From Gallionella sp. (GTDB taxonomy: Bacteria; Pseudomonadota; Gammaproteobacteria; Burkholderiales; Gallionellaceae): a DNA stretch of 38,625 nt. The DNA is taken from positions 1-38,625 of the forward strand of contig JAUXWM010000050.1 of the NCBI GenBank assembly GCA_030681375.1, written 5' to 3'. A model generated the notes under the pieces. That model did not search any database and was not told the origin of the DNA. It saw nothing but the letters and a program-made list of their open reading frames with translations. Every line of letters starts with the position of its first letter. The stretch's first letter is position 1. The translations under genes were made by a program, and so were the position numbers. Positions 1-8,974 of the stretch are shown here, in pieces.

Positions 1-92
1 CGCACGCCTTGCGAGGTCTCTTCTTCGACCAGTAAAAACTTTCCATCGCGCTCGATGACGGCGGCGACAGTAACGTTTGGTTTCCAGATCAT
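1..92 (-). CDS. NUDIX hydrolase, NudJ-like (N-terminal fragment)
   Basis: Only the first 30 codons lie inside the window; the gene runs off the left edge. The visible peptide starts MIWKPNVTVAAVIERDGKFL and continues LVEEETSQGV. This matches the opening beta strands of NudJ-type NUDIX pyrophosphatases, which begin with a similar K-P-H/N-V-T-V-A motif and a V-V-E-E segment. The NUDIX box itself lies outside the window, so catalytic competence and substrate cannot be judged. The ATG at 90-92 is the first in frame. The gene lies on the same strand as the upstream tRNA-Leu but is separated from it by a strong terminator. Confidence 0.7.
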   Translation of the reverse strand, partial: MIWKPNVTVAAVIERDGKFLLVEEETSQGV

Positions 93-125
93 CCGGTTTG
101 ATTCCAGAATTAGGTCTTGAAAATA

Positions 126-155
126 AAATAAGGCAGGATAACCTGCCTTATTTTG
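126..155 (-). terminator. Intrinsic terminator of tRNA-Leu
   Basis: A perfect 13-bp inverted repeat (AAAATAAGGCAGG and its complement) encloses a 4-nt loop. It is followed on the minus strand by an A/T-rich TTTTATTTT tract. It sits just 3' of the tRNA, as expected for a Rho-independent terminator. Confidence 0.85.
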
Positions 156-158
156 TTT

Positions 159-244
159 GGTGCCGGGGGGGGGAATCGAACCCCCACGCCCTTTCAGGCA
201 CCGGATTTTGAGTCCGGCACGTCTACCAGTTCCATCACCCCGGC
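159..244 (-). tRNA. tRNA-Leu (anticodon CAA)
   Basis: On the minus strand the sequence begins GCCGGGGTGATGG. It has a D-arm with TGGTAGAC, an anticodon arm CCGGA-CTCAAAA-TCCGG giving anticodon CAA (reads UUG), the long variable arm of class II tRNAs, a T-loop TTCGATT and an encoded CCA. The length of about 86 nt fits tRNA-Leu. The 3' half has a run of 8 C (8 G on the plus strand, 166-173). A 5-bp T-stem plus a 7-bp acceptor stem matching GCCGGGG would need 9. Either one base is missing from the assembly or the folded tRNA has a defective stem. Upstream is a good promoter and downstream a strong terminator, so the gene forms its own transcription unit. Confidence 0.92.
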
Positions 245-256
245 GAAGTGGGGCGC

Positions 257-285
257 ATTATCCATGAAACAGTTACCCATATCAA
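257..285 (-). promoter_or_regulatory. Promoter of tRNA-Leu
   Basis: On the minus strand there is a -35 TTGATA (280-285), a 17-bp spacer and a -10 GATAAT (257-262). A G/C-rich discriminator follows, typical of stable-RNA promoters. The mature tRNA begins 12 bp downstream of the -10. Confidence 0.65.
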
Positions 286-292
286 CTACAAT
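264..292 (+). promoter_or_regulatory. Possible queA promoter
   Basis: TACAAT (287-292) could act as a -10, with a weak -35-like ATGAAA (264-269) 17 bp upstream. Transcription would start about 20 bp before the queA ATG at 322. It overlaps the divergent tRNA-Leu promoter. Only the -10 is convincing. Confidence 0.35.
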
Positions 293-321
293 TGCGCCTT
301 TGTGAAAATGGCTGCTTGTTG

Positions 322-1341
322 ATGCGTACCGATGAATTTGATTTTGCATTGCCTGATGCGCTGATTGCGCAGCATCCGCCGGAAAAACGCGGTGCGAGCC
401 GCTTGTTGTGTGTGCAGGGGGGCGTGCTGGAAGATAGCCAGTTTGCCGCATTTATACAGAAGGTTAATCCTGGGGATGTGCTGGTGCTGAACGACACGCG
501 GGTGATTAAGGCGCGACTGTTCGGTGAGAAGCAAAGCGGTGGAAAAATTGAAGTGCTGGTGGAGCGGGTGCTGAACGAACATGAGGTGCTGGCTCAGGTG
601 CGCGCCAGTAAATCGCCCAAGGCAGGCAGCTATTTGAAGTTGTCGGGTGAAATGGAAGTCGAAGTGCTGGGACGCGCGGGGGAGTTTTTTCACTTGCGTT
701 TCCTTGCCGAGACCCCGGTGCTGGAATTGCTGGAGCGTTATGGTCGTTTGCCGCTCCCTCCTTACATTGCACACGCTGCGGAAGAGGAAGATGAGGAGCG
801 TTATCAGACGGTGTTTGCGCGCGAATCGGGTGCGGTAGCCGCTCCGACGGCCGGGTTGCATTTTGATGATGAGATGCTGCAAGCCTTGTCGCACAAAGGG
901 GTGAGAATTGCATATGTGACTTTACACGTGGGTGCGGGCACGTTCCAGCCAGTCCGTGTCGAGCATGTGCACGAACATGCCATGCACAGCGAATGTTATG
1001 AAATCCCGCAGGCGACGGTGGATGCGATCGCGCAGGCGCGGCTTGCGGGCGGGCGGGTCGTTGCAGTGGGTACCACCAGTCTGCGCGCGCTGGAGAGTGC
1101 GGCGCAATTCGGTGAATTGCTGGCGGGAACGGGCGAGACGCGGATATTCATTACACCGGGTTATCGTTTTCGCGTGGTGGATGTGTTGCTGACCAATTTT
1201 CATCTGCCCAAATCTACGCTGCTGATGTTGGTGAGCGCGTTCGGCGGCATGGCAGAGATGCGCGCAGCCTATCTCCATGCGGTGGAGCAGCAATACCGCT
1301 TCTTCAGCTACGGCGATGCGATGCTGATCGAAAAACGGTAA
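322..1341 (+). CDS. queA: QueA, S-adenosylmethionine:tRNA ribosyltransferase-isomerase
   Basis: A 339-residue cytosolic enzyme. It transfers and rearranges the ribosyl part of SAM onto preQ1-modified tRNA to make epoxyqueuosine, the penultimate step of queuosine synthesis. The start [19 protein letters not shown] aligns with family N-termini, so I chose the ATG at 322; a longer in-frame start at 292 adds ten residues without similarity. Other family hallmarks are [39 protein letters not shown] and the C-terminal [19 protein letters not shown] block. The length matches the family (about 340-360). It is followed by tgt 73 bp downstream, the usual queuosine pairing, and the order of action is tgt then queA. 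Confidence 0.96.
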   Translation: MRTDEFDFALPDALIAQHPPEKRGASRLLCVQGGVLEDSQFAAFIQKVNPGDVLVLNDTRVIKARLFGEKQSGGKIEVLVERVLNEHEVLAQVRASKSPKAGSYLKLSGEMEVEVLGRAGEFFHLRFLAETPVLELLERYGRLPLPPYIAHAAEEEDEERYQTVFARESGAVAAPTAGLHFDDEMLQALSHKGVRIAYVTLHVGAGTFQPVRVEHVHEHAMHSECYEIPQATVDAIAQARLAGGRVVAVGTTSLRALESAAQFGELLAGTGETRIFITPGYRFRVVDVLLTNFHLPKSTLLMLVSAFGGMAEMRAAYLHAVEQQYRFFSYGDAMLIEKR

Positions 1342-2518
<1,177 letters not shown>

Positions 2519-2578
2519 AGTTGTCACGGGCTTCGTGATAGAATGCGCGCCTTTTGATCGATTACTGGAGTAAAAACA

Positions 2579-2905
2579 ATGTTTATAAGTAATGCGTTTG
2601 CTGAAGCGGCTGCCCCGGCAGCAGGTGGCGGGATTATGGATTTTCTGCCGCTGGTCGCGCTGGTCGCCGTGTTTTATTTCATGATCCTGCGTCCGCAATC
2701 CAAGCGTGCCAAAGAGCACAAAGTCATGCTGGAAGCGCTACAACGCGGTGATGAAGTGGTGACTACAGGTGGTGAATTGGGACGTGTTACCAAGGTTTAT
2801 GAGCAATATGTCGGCGTGGAGCTGGCAGAGAATATTGAAGTGACCGTGCAAAAAGTTGCGATTCAAAGCGTGCTGCCCAAGGGAACCATTAAAGCCATCA
2901 AGTAA
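2579..2905 (+). CDS. yajC: YajC, Sec translocase accessory subunit
   Basis: A 108-residue inner-membrane protein. The short N-terminal segment with an Ala-rich stretch is followed by one transmembrane helix (about 20-40, MDFLPLVALVAVFYFMILRP). The cytosolic part contains the RPQSKRAKEHK and GDEVVTTGGELGRV motifs of the family. YajC binds SecD and SecF and the holotranslocon; its precise role is not settled. TGGAGT lies upstream of the ATG at a good distance. It lies between tgt and secD, as in most proteobacteria. Confidence 0.95.
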   Translation: MFISNAFAEAAAPAAGGGIMDFLPLVALVAVFYFMILRPQSKRAKEHKVMLEALQRGDEVVTTGGELGRVTKVYEQYVGVELAENIEVTVQKVAIQSVLPKGTIKAIK

Positions 2906-2924
2906 GCACATCCTGAAAAGGCTT

Positions 2925-3010
2925 CTTATCCACGAAAAACACTAAACTCACGAAATAAATACCGTCTTATTTCTGTGCTTTTTCGTGACTTTCGTGGGCA
3001 AAGCTTTTTT
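2925..3010. repeat. Inverted CACGAAA repeat between yajC and secD
   Basis: The 150-bp yajC-secD spacer contains several copies of CACGAAA-like units. One set reads forward (about 2931-2957) and a second set in reverse complement (about 2972-3000, with TTTCGTGA and TTTCGTGG). They form a long imperfect inverted repeat, followed by a TTTTTT run at about 3005. It could work as a weak terminator or as an mRNA-stabilising hairpin in the yajC-secD transcript. Confidence 0.5.
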
Positions 3011-3055
3011 ATATCAAAAATAGAGCCGTGTCGTACGTAATACCATGAGGTCGTT

Positions 3056-4867
3056 ATGAACCGTTATCCACTTTGGAAAAATCTGCTGATTCTGGCTGCA
3101 TTGCTGGCCGGCCTGATTTATACCCTGCCGAATTTCTATGGTGAATCGCCTGCCGTGCAAATTTTACCGTTGCGTTCCAGCATGAAGGCGGATGCCGCTT
3201 TGCTGGGTCGCGTGGAAGATGCGCTCAAAACGGCCAGCCTCAACGTGGAAATGGTCGCGCTGGATGGCAACAGCATCAAGGCGCGTTTTGCTGACACGGA
3301 CGTGCAGCTCAAAGCCAAGGACATCCTGAAAGCCCAGTTGGGTGACGATTATGTGGTGGCGCTGAATTTGTTGCCACGCTCACCGCAGTGGCTGACCAGT
3401 CTGCATGCGCTGCCTATGTATCTTGGTCTGGATTTGCGCGGCGGGGTGCATTTTCTGTTGCAGGTGGACATGAAAGCGGCGCTGGACAAGGCGCTGGAGG
3501 CGGCAACGGGTGATATTCGCAGCGCCTTGCGTGAAGAAAATATCGCTTATGCAGGCGTGGTTCGCGATGGCAACAGGCTGCTGGTGAAATTCCGCGATGA
3601 CGAATCGCGCAGCAAGGCCGAGGAACAGCTCAAACAGCGTTTTTCCGACTATGAGTTGACCGCTAAAGATCAGGCCGGTGAATTATTGCTGCAAGCTACG
3701 CTCAAGCCGACAGCCGAACATCGCATTCAGGAGTCGGCGGTGCAGCAAAACCTGTTGACGCTGCGCAACCGCGTTAATGAATTGGGTGTGGCCGAACCGG
3801 TGATACAGCAACAGGGCGCGGATCGCGTGGTAGTGCAGTTGCCCGGAGTGCAGGATACGGCGCGCGCCAAGGACATTCTGGGACGTACCGCGACGCTGGA
3901 AGTGCGCATGGTGGATGACGAGCATCAGATCGGCGCAGGCGGCGTCGCGCCGTTCGGCACCGAGATGTTCAAGGACAGAGAAGGCAATACTCTGCTGGTG
4001 AAAAAGCAGGTGATGCTGACCGGCGAACGCATCAATGACGCGCAACCCGGTTTCGATAACCGCAACAATGAGCCTGCCGTACATATCAATCTGGACGGGG
4101 TGGGGGCGCGAAAATTCAAGGAAGCCACGCGTGAAAATGTCGGCAAGCGCATGGCGATTATCCTGTTTGAAAAAGGCAAGGGCGAGATTATTACGGCGCC
4201 TGTGATCCGCGAAGAAATCGGTGGCGGCAGGGTGCAGATCAGCGGCAAGATGTCCACCGAAGAGGCGCAGGATACCTCTTTGCTGCTGCGTGCCGGCGCA
4301 CTGGCCGCACCGATGGAAATCGTTGAAGAACGTACCGTGGGGCCGAGCCTGGGTGCGGACAATATCGCGCGCGGCTTTAATTCCACCAAGATCGGTTTCA
4401 TCATGATTGCGGTTTTCATGGCGGCCTACTACATGATATTCGGCACGATTTCCGTGCTGGCGCTGGCGGCGAATCTGCTGTTGCTGGTGGCGTTGTTGTC
4501 CATGCTACAGGCGACGCTGACCCTGCCGGGAATGGCGGGTATCGCGCTGACGCTGGGCATGGCGATTGACTCCAATGTGCTGATCAACGAACGCATACGC
4601 GAAGAGTTGCGCAATGGCATGTCGCCGCAGGCGGCTATCAATGCGGGCTATGACAGTGCGTTTGCCACTATTGTGGATTCGAATATCACCAATCTTATCG
4701 CCGGTGTCGCACTGTTCCTGTTTGGCTCCGGTCCGATCAAGGGATTCGCCGTGGTGTTGTGTCTGGGCATACTGACGTCGATGTTCAGCTCAGTGCTGGT
4801 GTCACGTGCTATCGCGAATCTGGTTTACGGACGTCGCGCCAGACTGACCAGTATATCCATAGGCTAA
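3056..4867 (+). CDS. secD: SecD, protein translocase subunit
   Basis: A 603-residue inner-membrane RND-like protein. With SecF it uses the proton motive force to pull secreted proteins through the Sec channel on the periplasmic side. A transmembrane helix is at about 8-24, the DLRGG signature at 126-130 and a large periplasmic P1 domain follows. The membrane domain is at about 445-590, with GMAIDSNVLINERIREEL carrying the conserved Asp of the proton path. The length is close to that of E. coli SecD (615). The ATG at 3056 gives MNRYPLWKNLLILAALLAG, a typical SecD start. secF follows 62 bp downstream. Confidence 0.97.
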   Translation: MNRYPLWKNLLILAALLAGLIYTLPNFYGESPAVQILPLRSSMKADAALLGRVEDALKTASLNVEMVALDGNSIKARFADTDVQLKAKDILKAQLGDDYVVALNLLPRSPQWLTSLHALPMYLGLDLRGGVHFLLQVDMKAALDKALEAATGDIRSALREENIAYAGVVRDGNRLLVKFRDDESRSKAEEQLKQRFSDYELTAKDQAGELLLQATLKPTAEHRIQESAVQQNLLTLRNRVNELGVAEPVIQQQGADRVVVQLPGVQDTARAKDILGRTATLEVRMVDDEHQIGAGGVAPFGTEMFKDREGNTLLVKKQVMLTGERINDAQPGFDNRNNEPAVHINLDGVGARKFKEATRENVGKRMAIILFEKGKGEIITAPVIREEIGGGRVQISGKMSTEEAQDTSLLLRAGALAAPMEIVEERTVGPSLGADNIARGFNSTKIGFIMIAVFMAAYYMIFGTISVLALAANLLLLVALLSMLQATLTLPGMAGIALTLGMAIDSNVLINERIREELRNGMSPQAAINAGYDSAFATIVDSNITNLIAGVALFLFGSGPIKGFAVVLCLGILTSMFSSVLVSRAIANLVYGRRARLTSISIG

Positions 4868-4929
4868 TACCTGCCCTTCAGCAATCTCGGTGATGCGGGA
4901 GAGCGGGGGAATAACGAGGAAGAAATAAG

Positions 4930-5862
4930 ATGGAATTTTTCAAGATTAAGAACGATATCCCGTTCATGAGTTATGGGCGTTACACCACGGCTATTTCGCT
5001 GGTGACCTTCCTGCTGGCAGTATTTTTTCTGGCCTATAAGGGCCTGAATTTCGGAGTGGATTTTACCGGCGGCACGGTGATGGAAGTGCATTACGCGCAG
5101 CCTGCCGATCTGGTCAAGGTGCGTGAACATCTGGCTGCCAATAAACTGCCGGAGGTGCAGGTGCAGAACTTCGGTTCCAGTCACGATGTGCTGATTCAGA
5201 TTCCGCTCAAGCAGAACGTCGTCGGCGCCAAATTGAGCGAGCATGTGATGGTGATACTGCATAAGCAGGATGCCACTGCGGAAATGCGCCGTGTTGAATT
5301 TGTCGGCCCTCAGGTCGGCAAGGATCTGATCGAGAATGGCGCGATGGCCTTGCTGCTGGTCAGTATAGGCATCGTCGGTTATCTGTGGATACGCTTTGAA
5401 TGGAAGTTTGGTCTGTCTGCGATCATCGCTAATTTGCATGACGTGGTGATTATTCTCGGCTTCTTCGCCTTTTTTCAATGGGAGTTTTCGTTGTCGGTGC
5501 TGGCGGCGGTATTGGCGGTGCTGGGTTATTCGGTGAACGAATCGGTGGTGGTATTCGACCGTATCCGTGAAAATTTCCGCAAAATGCGCAAGGCAGAGGT
5601 CAGCGAAATCATTGATAACGCGATTACCCGTACCATGTCGCGCACCATCATCACTCACGGTTCCACGCAGATGATGGTAGGGGCGATGCTGTTTCTGGGT
5701 GGCGAGACGCTGCATTATTTCGCGATGGCTTTAACCATCGGCATTATGTTCAGCATCTATTCGTCGGTGCTGGTCGCCAGCCCGATTCTGATGTGGCTGG
5801 GCGTGTCGCGCGAAGACTTCATCAAGCCGGAAAAAGTTGAAACGGAAGAAGTGTTGCCGTAA
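4930..5862 (+). CDS. secF: SecF, protein translocase subunit
   Basis: A 310-residue inner-membrane partner of SecD. A transmembrane helix at about 18-36 is followed by GVDFTGG (42-48), a short periplasmic domain and five further helices. The VNESVVVFDRIRENFRK motif is present; E. coli has a comparable L-N-D-T segment. GAGGAAG precedes the ATG. Length is normal. The gene ends 73 bp before a DedA gene, and this spacer carries a tandem heptanucleotide repeat. Confidence 0.97.
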   Translation: MEFFKIKNDIPFMSYGRYTTAISLVTFLLAVFFLAYKGLNFGVDFTGGTVMEVHYAQPADLVKVREHLAANKLPEVQVQNFGSSHDVLIQIPLKQNVVGAKLSEHVMVILHKQDATAEMRRVEFVGPQVGKDLIENGAMALLLVSIGIVGYLWIRFEWKFGLSAIIANLHDVVIILGFFAFFQWEFSLSVLAAVLAVLGYSVNESVVVFDRIRENFRKMRKAEVSEIIDNAITRTMSRTIITHGSTQMMVGAMLFLGGETLHYFAMALTIGIMFSIYSSVLVASPILMWLGVSREDFIKPEKVETEEVLP

Positions 5863-5865
5863 AAA

Positions 5866-5893
5866 TTAGTCGTTAGTCGTTAGTCGTTAGTTG
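5866..5893. repeat. Tandem heptanucleotide repeat (TTAGTCG)4
   Basis: Three exact TTAGTCG copies (5866-5872, 5873-5879, 5880-5886) and a fourth, TTAGTTG (5887-5893), start four bases after the secF stop. The same unit appears in both orientations downstream of glyS at 38477-38563, so it is a dispersed repeat. Confidence 0.85.
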
Positions 5894-5934
5894 TAGGGCG
5901 GGTTGCGCCTGCTGAAATAAGAACTGGATACCCC

Positions 5935-6576
5935 TTGGAATTGCTGGCTACCTTTATTGACATCGTTCTGCACCTTGATGCTCACCTGATGACCCTGGTG
6001 CAAAATTATGGTGTATGGGTCTATGCCATCCTGTTTTTAATCATCTTTGCCGAAACGGGGCTGGTGTTCATGCCCTTCCTGCCGGGTGATTCGCTGCTAT
6101 TCGTGGCCGGTGCCTTGTGCGGGCTGGGGGTGATGCAACTGGAGTGGCTCGCTCCGTTGCTGATGGTGGCGGCGTTTACCGGAGACAATACCAATTACTG
6201 GGTGGGGCGGCTAATCGGGCTGCGTCTGCTCGAACGCGCGAGTGGCCGGTTTATTAAACGCGAACACATAGATAAAACCCGCGAATTCTATGAAAAGCAT
6301 GGCGGCAAGACGATTATTTTCGCGCGTTTCATGCCCATCATTCGTACCTTCGCACCCTTTGTCGCAGGCATAGGCCTGATGCGTTACCGTCTGTTCGTGC
6401 TGTATAGCGCGCTGGGCAGCGTTGCGTGGATAGGCAGCCTGACGCTGGCAGGCTATTTCTTCGGCAATATTCCGGTAGTGAAAAACAATCTCACGCTGAT
6501 TATCCTCGTCGTCATCCTGATTTCCTTTCTCCCGGGATTTGTCGAGTATTTCCGCCATCGCAAATCGCCGAAGTAA
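5935..6576 (+). CDS. DedA family inner-membrane protein
   Basis: A 213-residue polytopic membrane protein of the DedA/VTT (SNARE-associated) family, related to E. coli YqjA and YghB. It has GVWVYAILFLIIFAETGLVFMPFLPGDSLLF (from about 25), the GDNTNYWVGRLIG motif, and the FARFMPIIRTFAPFVAGIGLM segment with the conserved Arg residues. Family members act in lipid carrier or phospholipid recycling and membrane homeostasis. The start is a TTG at 5935: the resulting MELLATFIDIVLHLDAHL aligns with family N-termini, while the next ATG would remove 18 conserved-looking residues. The ribosome-binding site is weak. Confidence 0.88.
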   Translation: MELLATFIDIVLHLDAHLMTLVQNYGVWVYAILFLIIFAETGLVFMPFLPGDSLLFVAGALCGLGVMQLEWLAPLLMVAAFTGDNTNYWVGRLIGLRLLERASGRFIKREHIDKTREFYEKHGGKTIIFARFMPIIRTFAPFVAGIGLMRYRLFVLYSALGSVAWIGSLTLAGYFFGNIPVVKNNLTLIILVVILISFLPGFVEYFRHRKSPK

Positions 6577-6830
6577 ATATCCTTGCCGGGCTTACCCCCG
6601 GTATTGATGTCCTAAAGTTTTCCGTATAGCGGACGACAACCGTACTGGTTAGTATTGATTTAACGTGAAACTCGCGCAGCGACGAGCCGTACCCCTCGCC
6701 CTTTGGGAGAGGGGGGCGGGGGTGAGGGAAGGGGCATGGCGAGTTTCATTATCAGGGGGTGGCTGCTCGCCATGCCCGTTAGTATTTTTTAAAGCCGCTA
6801 CGCGATTCGCTCCAGAGGGAAGGTAGTCAA
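6577..6830. repeat. 254-bp spacer with overlapping inverted repeats
   Basis: No gene is visible. A perfect 12-bp inverted repeat, GGGCATGGCGAG (6732-6743) with CTCGCCATGCCC (6766-6777), is followed by a TATTTTTT tract (to about 6790) and could terminate transcription. A competing 9-bp pair, GAAACTCGC (6667-6675) with GCGAGTTTC (6739-6747), shares bases with the first stem, so only one can form at a time. Between them lies a C/G-rich segment (6690-6728) with CCCTCGCCC/GGGAGAGGG pairing, of a kind common as dispersed repeats in proteobacterial genomes. GAGGGAAGG just before 6831 serves the downstream gene. Confidence 0.55.
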
Positions 6831-7907
6831 ATGAAAATGAACGTCATCGTGGTGGACGACACGCCGATCAATGTTACTCTGATATCGCATCTGGTCGGCA
6901 GACTTGATGACAGTGCAGCGATTGGGTTTACTGTGCCGCAACTGGGCCTGGCGTGGTGCGTCGAACAAATTCCCGATTTGATTATTGTGGATTACATGAT
7001 GCCGGAAATGGATGGCATCGAATTTATACGTCGGTTTCGTGCTTGCCCCGGTCGTGAAGATATTCCGGTGCTGATGGTGACGGCCAACGATCAGATTGAA
7101 GTCCGTCATAAGGCGCTCGAAGCAGGTGCGAACGACTTTTTAACCAAACCTATTGATAAGGCCGAATTCATGGCGCGCGCACGCAATATGCTGTCGCTGC
7201 GGCGTGGGCAGCGGAAATTGGAAGATAGGGCCGTCTGGTTGGCAGAGGAGGTAAAGAAGGCTACAGCAGAAATTCTGGCGCGGGAACGCGAGACTATCAT
7301 CCGTTTATCCAAGGCTGCGGATTCGCGCGACCCCGAGACGGGAGCGCATATCCTGCGCATGTCACATTTTGCGAGGCTTATTGCAGCACAGATGGGTTTG
7401 TCGGAAGCGGATCAGGATATGTTGCTGGAGGCCGCACCGATGCACGACATCGGCAAGGTCGGTATCCCGGATAACATTCTGCTCAAACCCGGGCGTCTGG
7501 ATGTGGGTGAATTTGAAATCATGAAGCGGCATTCCATCCTGGGCTACGATATCCTGAATGGCAGCCAGTCCTTAATGTTGCAGGCAGCGGCGCAAATTGC
7601 GCTGGCCCATCATGAAAAATACGATGGCAGCGGCTATCCGAATGGACTCGCGGGTGAGGCCATTCCGTTGTTTGCCCGGATTTGCGCGGTGGGGGACGTG
7701 TTTGACGCACTGACTTCCGAACGCCCCTATAAAAAAGCCTGGGAAGATGAACGTGCCATCGCGCTGTTACGCGAAGGCGCGGGCAGCCATTTCGATCCGG
7801 CTTGCGTAGAGGCTTTTCTGGCGGATTGGGACGAGGTGATGGCGATACGCGAGCGTTTCAAGGATGACGAGGGCGAGAAGAACGCTCATCAATTAGGCGG
7901 GTATTAA
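6831..7907 (+). CDS. Response regulator with HD-GYP c-di-GMP phosphodiesterase domain (RpfG-like)
   Basis: A 358-residue cytosolic protein. An N-terminal receiver domain (1-125) carries VVDD acid residues, phospho-acceptor Asp54 in IIVDYMMPEMDG and Lys106 in LTKP. A helical linker (about 125-160) precedes an HD-GYP domain (about 160-345) with DPETGAHILRM, the HD pair in MHDIGKVGIPDNILLKPG (His205-Asp206), LAHHEKYDGSGYPNGL (GYP at 268-270) and VFDALTSERPYK. All motifs required for metal binding and c-di-GMP hydrolysis are present, so it is predicted active. The gene lies 29 bp before the peroxidase gene and then the hybrid kinase, and its receiver domain is a natural target for that kinase's HPt domain (inference). 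Confidence 0.94.
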   Translation: MKMNVIVVDDTPINVTLISHLVGRLDDSAAIGFTVPQLGLAWCVEQIPDLIIVDYMMPEMDGIEFIRRFRACPGREDIPVLMVTANDQIEVRHKALEAGANDFLTKPIDKAEFMARARNMLSLRRGQRKLEDRAVWLAEEVKKATAEILARERETIIRLSKAADSRDPETGAHILRMSHFARLIAAQMGLSEADQDMLLEAAPMHDIGKVGIPDNILLKPGRLDVGEFEIMKRHSILGYDILNGSQSLMLQAAAQIALAHHEKYDGSGYPNGLAGEAIPLFARICAVGDVFDALTSERPYKKAWEDERAIALLREGAGSHFDPACVEAFLADWDEVMAIRERFKDDEGEKNAHQLGGY

Positions 7908-7936
7908 GCTGATACAGGTTTTGCATGGAGAGGTGT

Positions 7937-8974
7937 ATGACTAAGCGCTTGCGTTATCTGATACTGGCTGTTCTGGCTTTGGCTGGTGCCGCTTTTGCTT
8001 TTTGGTATTCCTTGTTTGCAGGGCATGATCTACCGCAAAGCACTTGGCACCCTGCTGTCGAAAAAAATGTAGTCAACGAGCCGATTACTCCTATCCCGCT
8101 GGAAATCATGCTGGATCAGCGCAAAGTGGCGTTGGGGCAGCGTCTCTTTAACGATACACGACTGTCACACGACAACACGATTTCCTGCGCGAGTTGCCAT
8201 AATCTGAGCAGGGGCGGAGAGGACGGCTTGCCACGCTCAATCGGCATAGCCGGTGCAGAGGGCGGGATCAATGCACCTACCGTATTCAACAGCGGATTCA
8301 ATTTTAGGCAGTTTTGGGATGGCCGCGCGGCCACGCTGGAAGATCAGATCGACGGCCCCGTGCAGCATCCGAAGGAAATGGGCGCAAGCTGGCCGGAAGT
8401 TATCGCTGCGCTGGAAAAGGACGGCGGCTATCGCGATGATTTTGCAGCGCTGTATGGAGCAGGTATTAAACGTGAAACGGTCAAGGATGCCATCGCCACG
8501 TTCGAGCGTTCGCTGATTACGCCCAATGCCAAATTTGATCGTTTTCTGCGCGGCGAAAAAAATTCTCTGGATGGAGAGGAGTATGCCGGATATCAGTTGT
8601 TCAAGGAACTGGGTTGCATCAGTTGCCATCAGGGCATGAATGTGGGCGGCAATATGTATGAGAAACTCGGTCTGGTGGAGAATTATTTTGCGCAGCGTGG
8701 TAATGTTCAGGAAGTGGATTTCGGTCGTTACAACTTGACCGGCAAGCCAGAGCACCTCTATGAATTCCGCGTTCCTTCGCTGCGCAACGTGGCGTTAACA
8801 GCACCTTATTTTCACGATGCCTCAGCCAGTACACTGGAGCAGGCAGTCGCCATCATGGGTAAATATCAGTTGGGCGTGGAGTTGCGGGATGCCGAAATTG
8901 CCATACTCGTCAAATTCCTCAACACGCTGACCGGTGAATATCCCGAGACACAGCGTGCAGGGGTGAACAAATGA
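7937..8974 (+). CDS. Diheme cytochrome c peroxidase (CcpA/MauG family)
   Basis: A 345-residue periplasmic protein with two c-type heme sites, CASCH (84-88) and CISCH (227-231). It also has the family segments GQRLFNDTRLSHDNTISC, GGINAPTVFNS, FWDGRAATLEDQ, GPVQHPKEMG and VPSLRNVALTAPYFHDAS. A hydrophobic N-terminus (about 5-26) may be an uncleaved anchor or a signal peptide. The family reduces H2O2 with electrons from small cytochromes or carries out MauG-like oxidations; which applies here is unknown. I chose the ATG at 7937 because GGAGAGG lies just upstream; an in-frame start at 7925 would add four residues. The stop overlaps the kinase start by 4 nt (ATGA), so the two are translationally coupled. 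Confidence 0.93.
   Translation: MTKRLRYLILAVLALAGAAFAFWYSLFAGHDLPQSTWHPAVEKNVVNEPITPIPLEIMLDQRKVALGQRLFNDTRLSHDNTISCASCHNLSRGGEDGLPRSIGIAGAEGGINAPTVFNSGFNFRQFWDGRAATLEDQIDGPVQHPKEMGASWPEVIAALEKDGGYRDDFAALYGAGIKRETVKDAIATFERSLITPNAKFDRFLRGEKNSLDGEEYAGYQLFKELGCISCHQGMNVGGNMYEKLGLVENYFAQRGNVQEVDFGRYNLTGKPEHLYEFRVPSLRNVALTAPYFHDASASTLEQAVAIMGKYQLGVELRDAEIAILVKFLNTLTGEYPETQRAGVNK

Noticed and set aside
1..321. preQ1 riboswitch before queA
   Set aside because: The queA leader is under 30 nt from the likely start site and shows no preQ1 aptamer pattern.
4864..5715. 283-codon frame opposite secF
   Set aside because: Antisense shadow of secF; His/Gln-rich composition and no family match.
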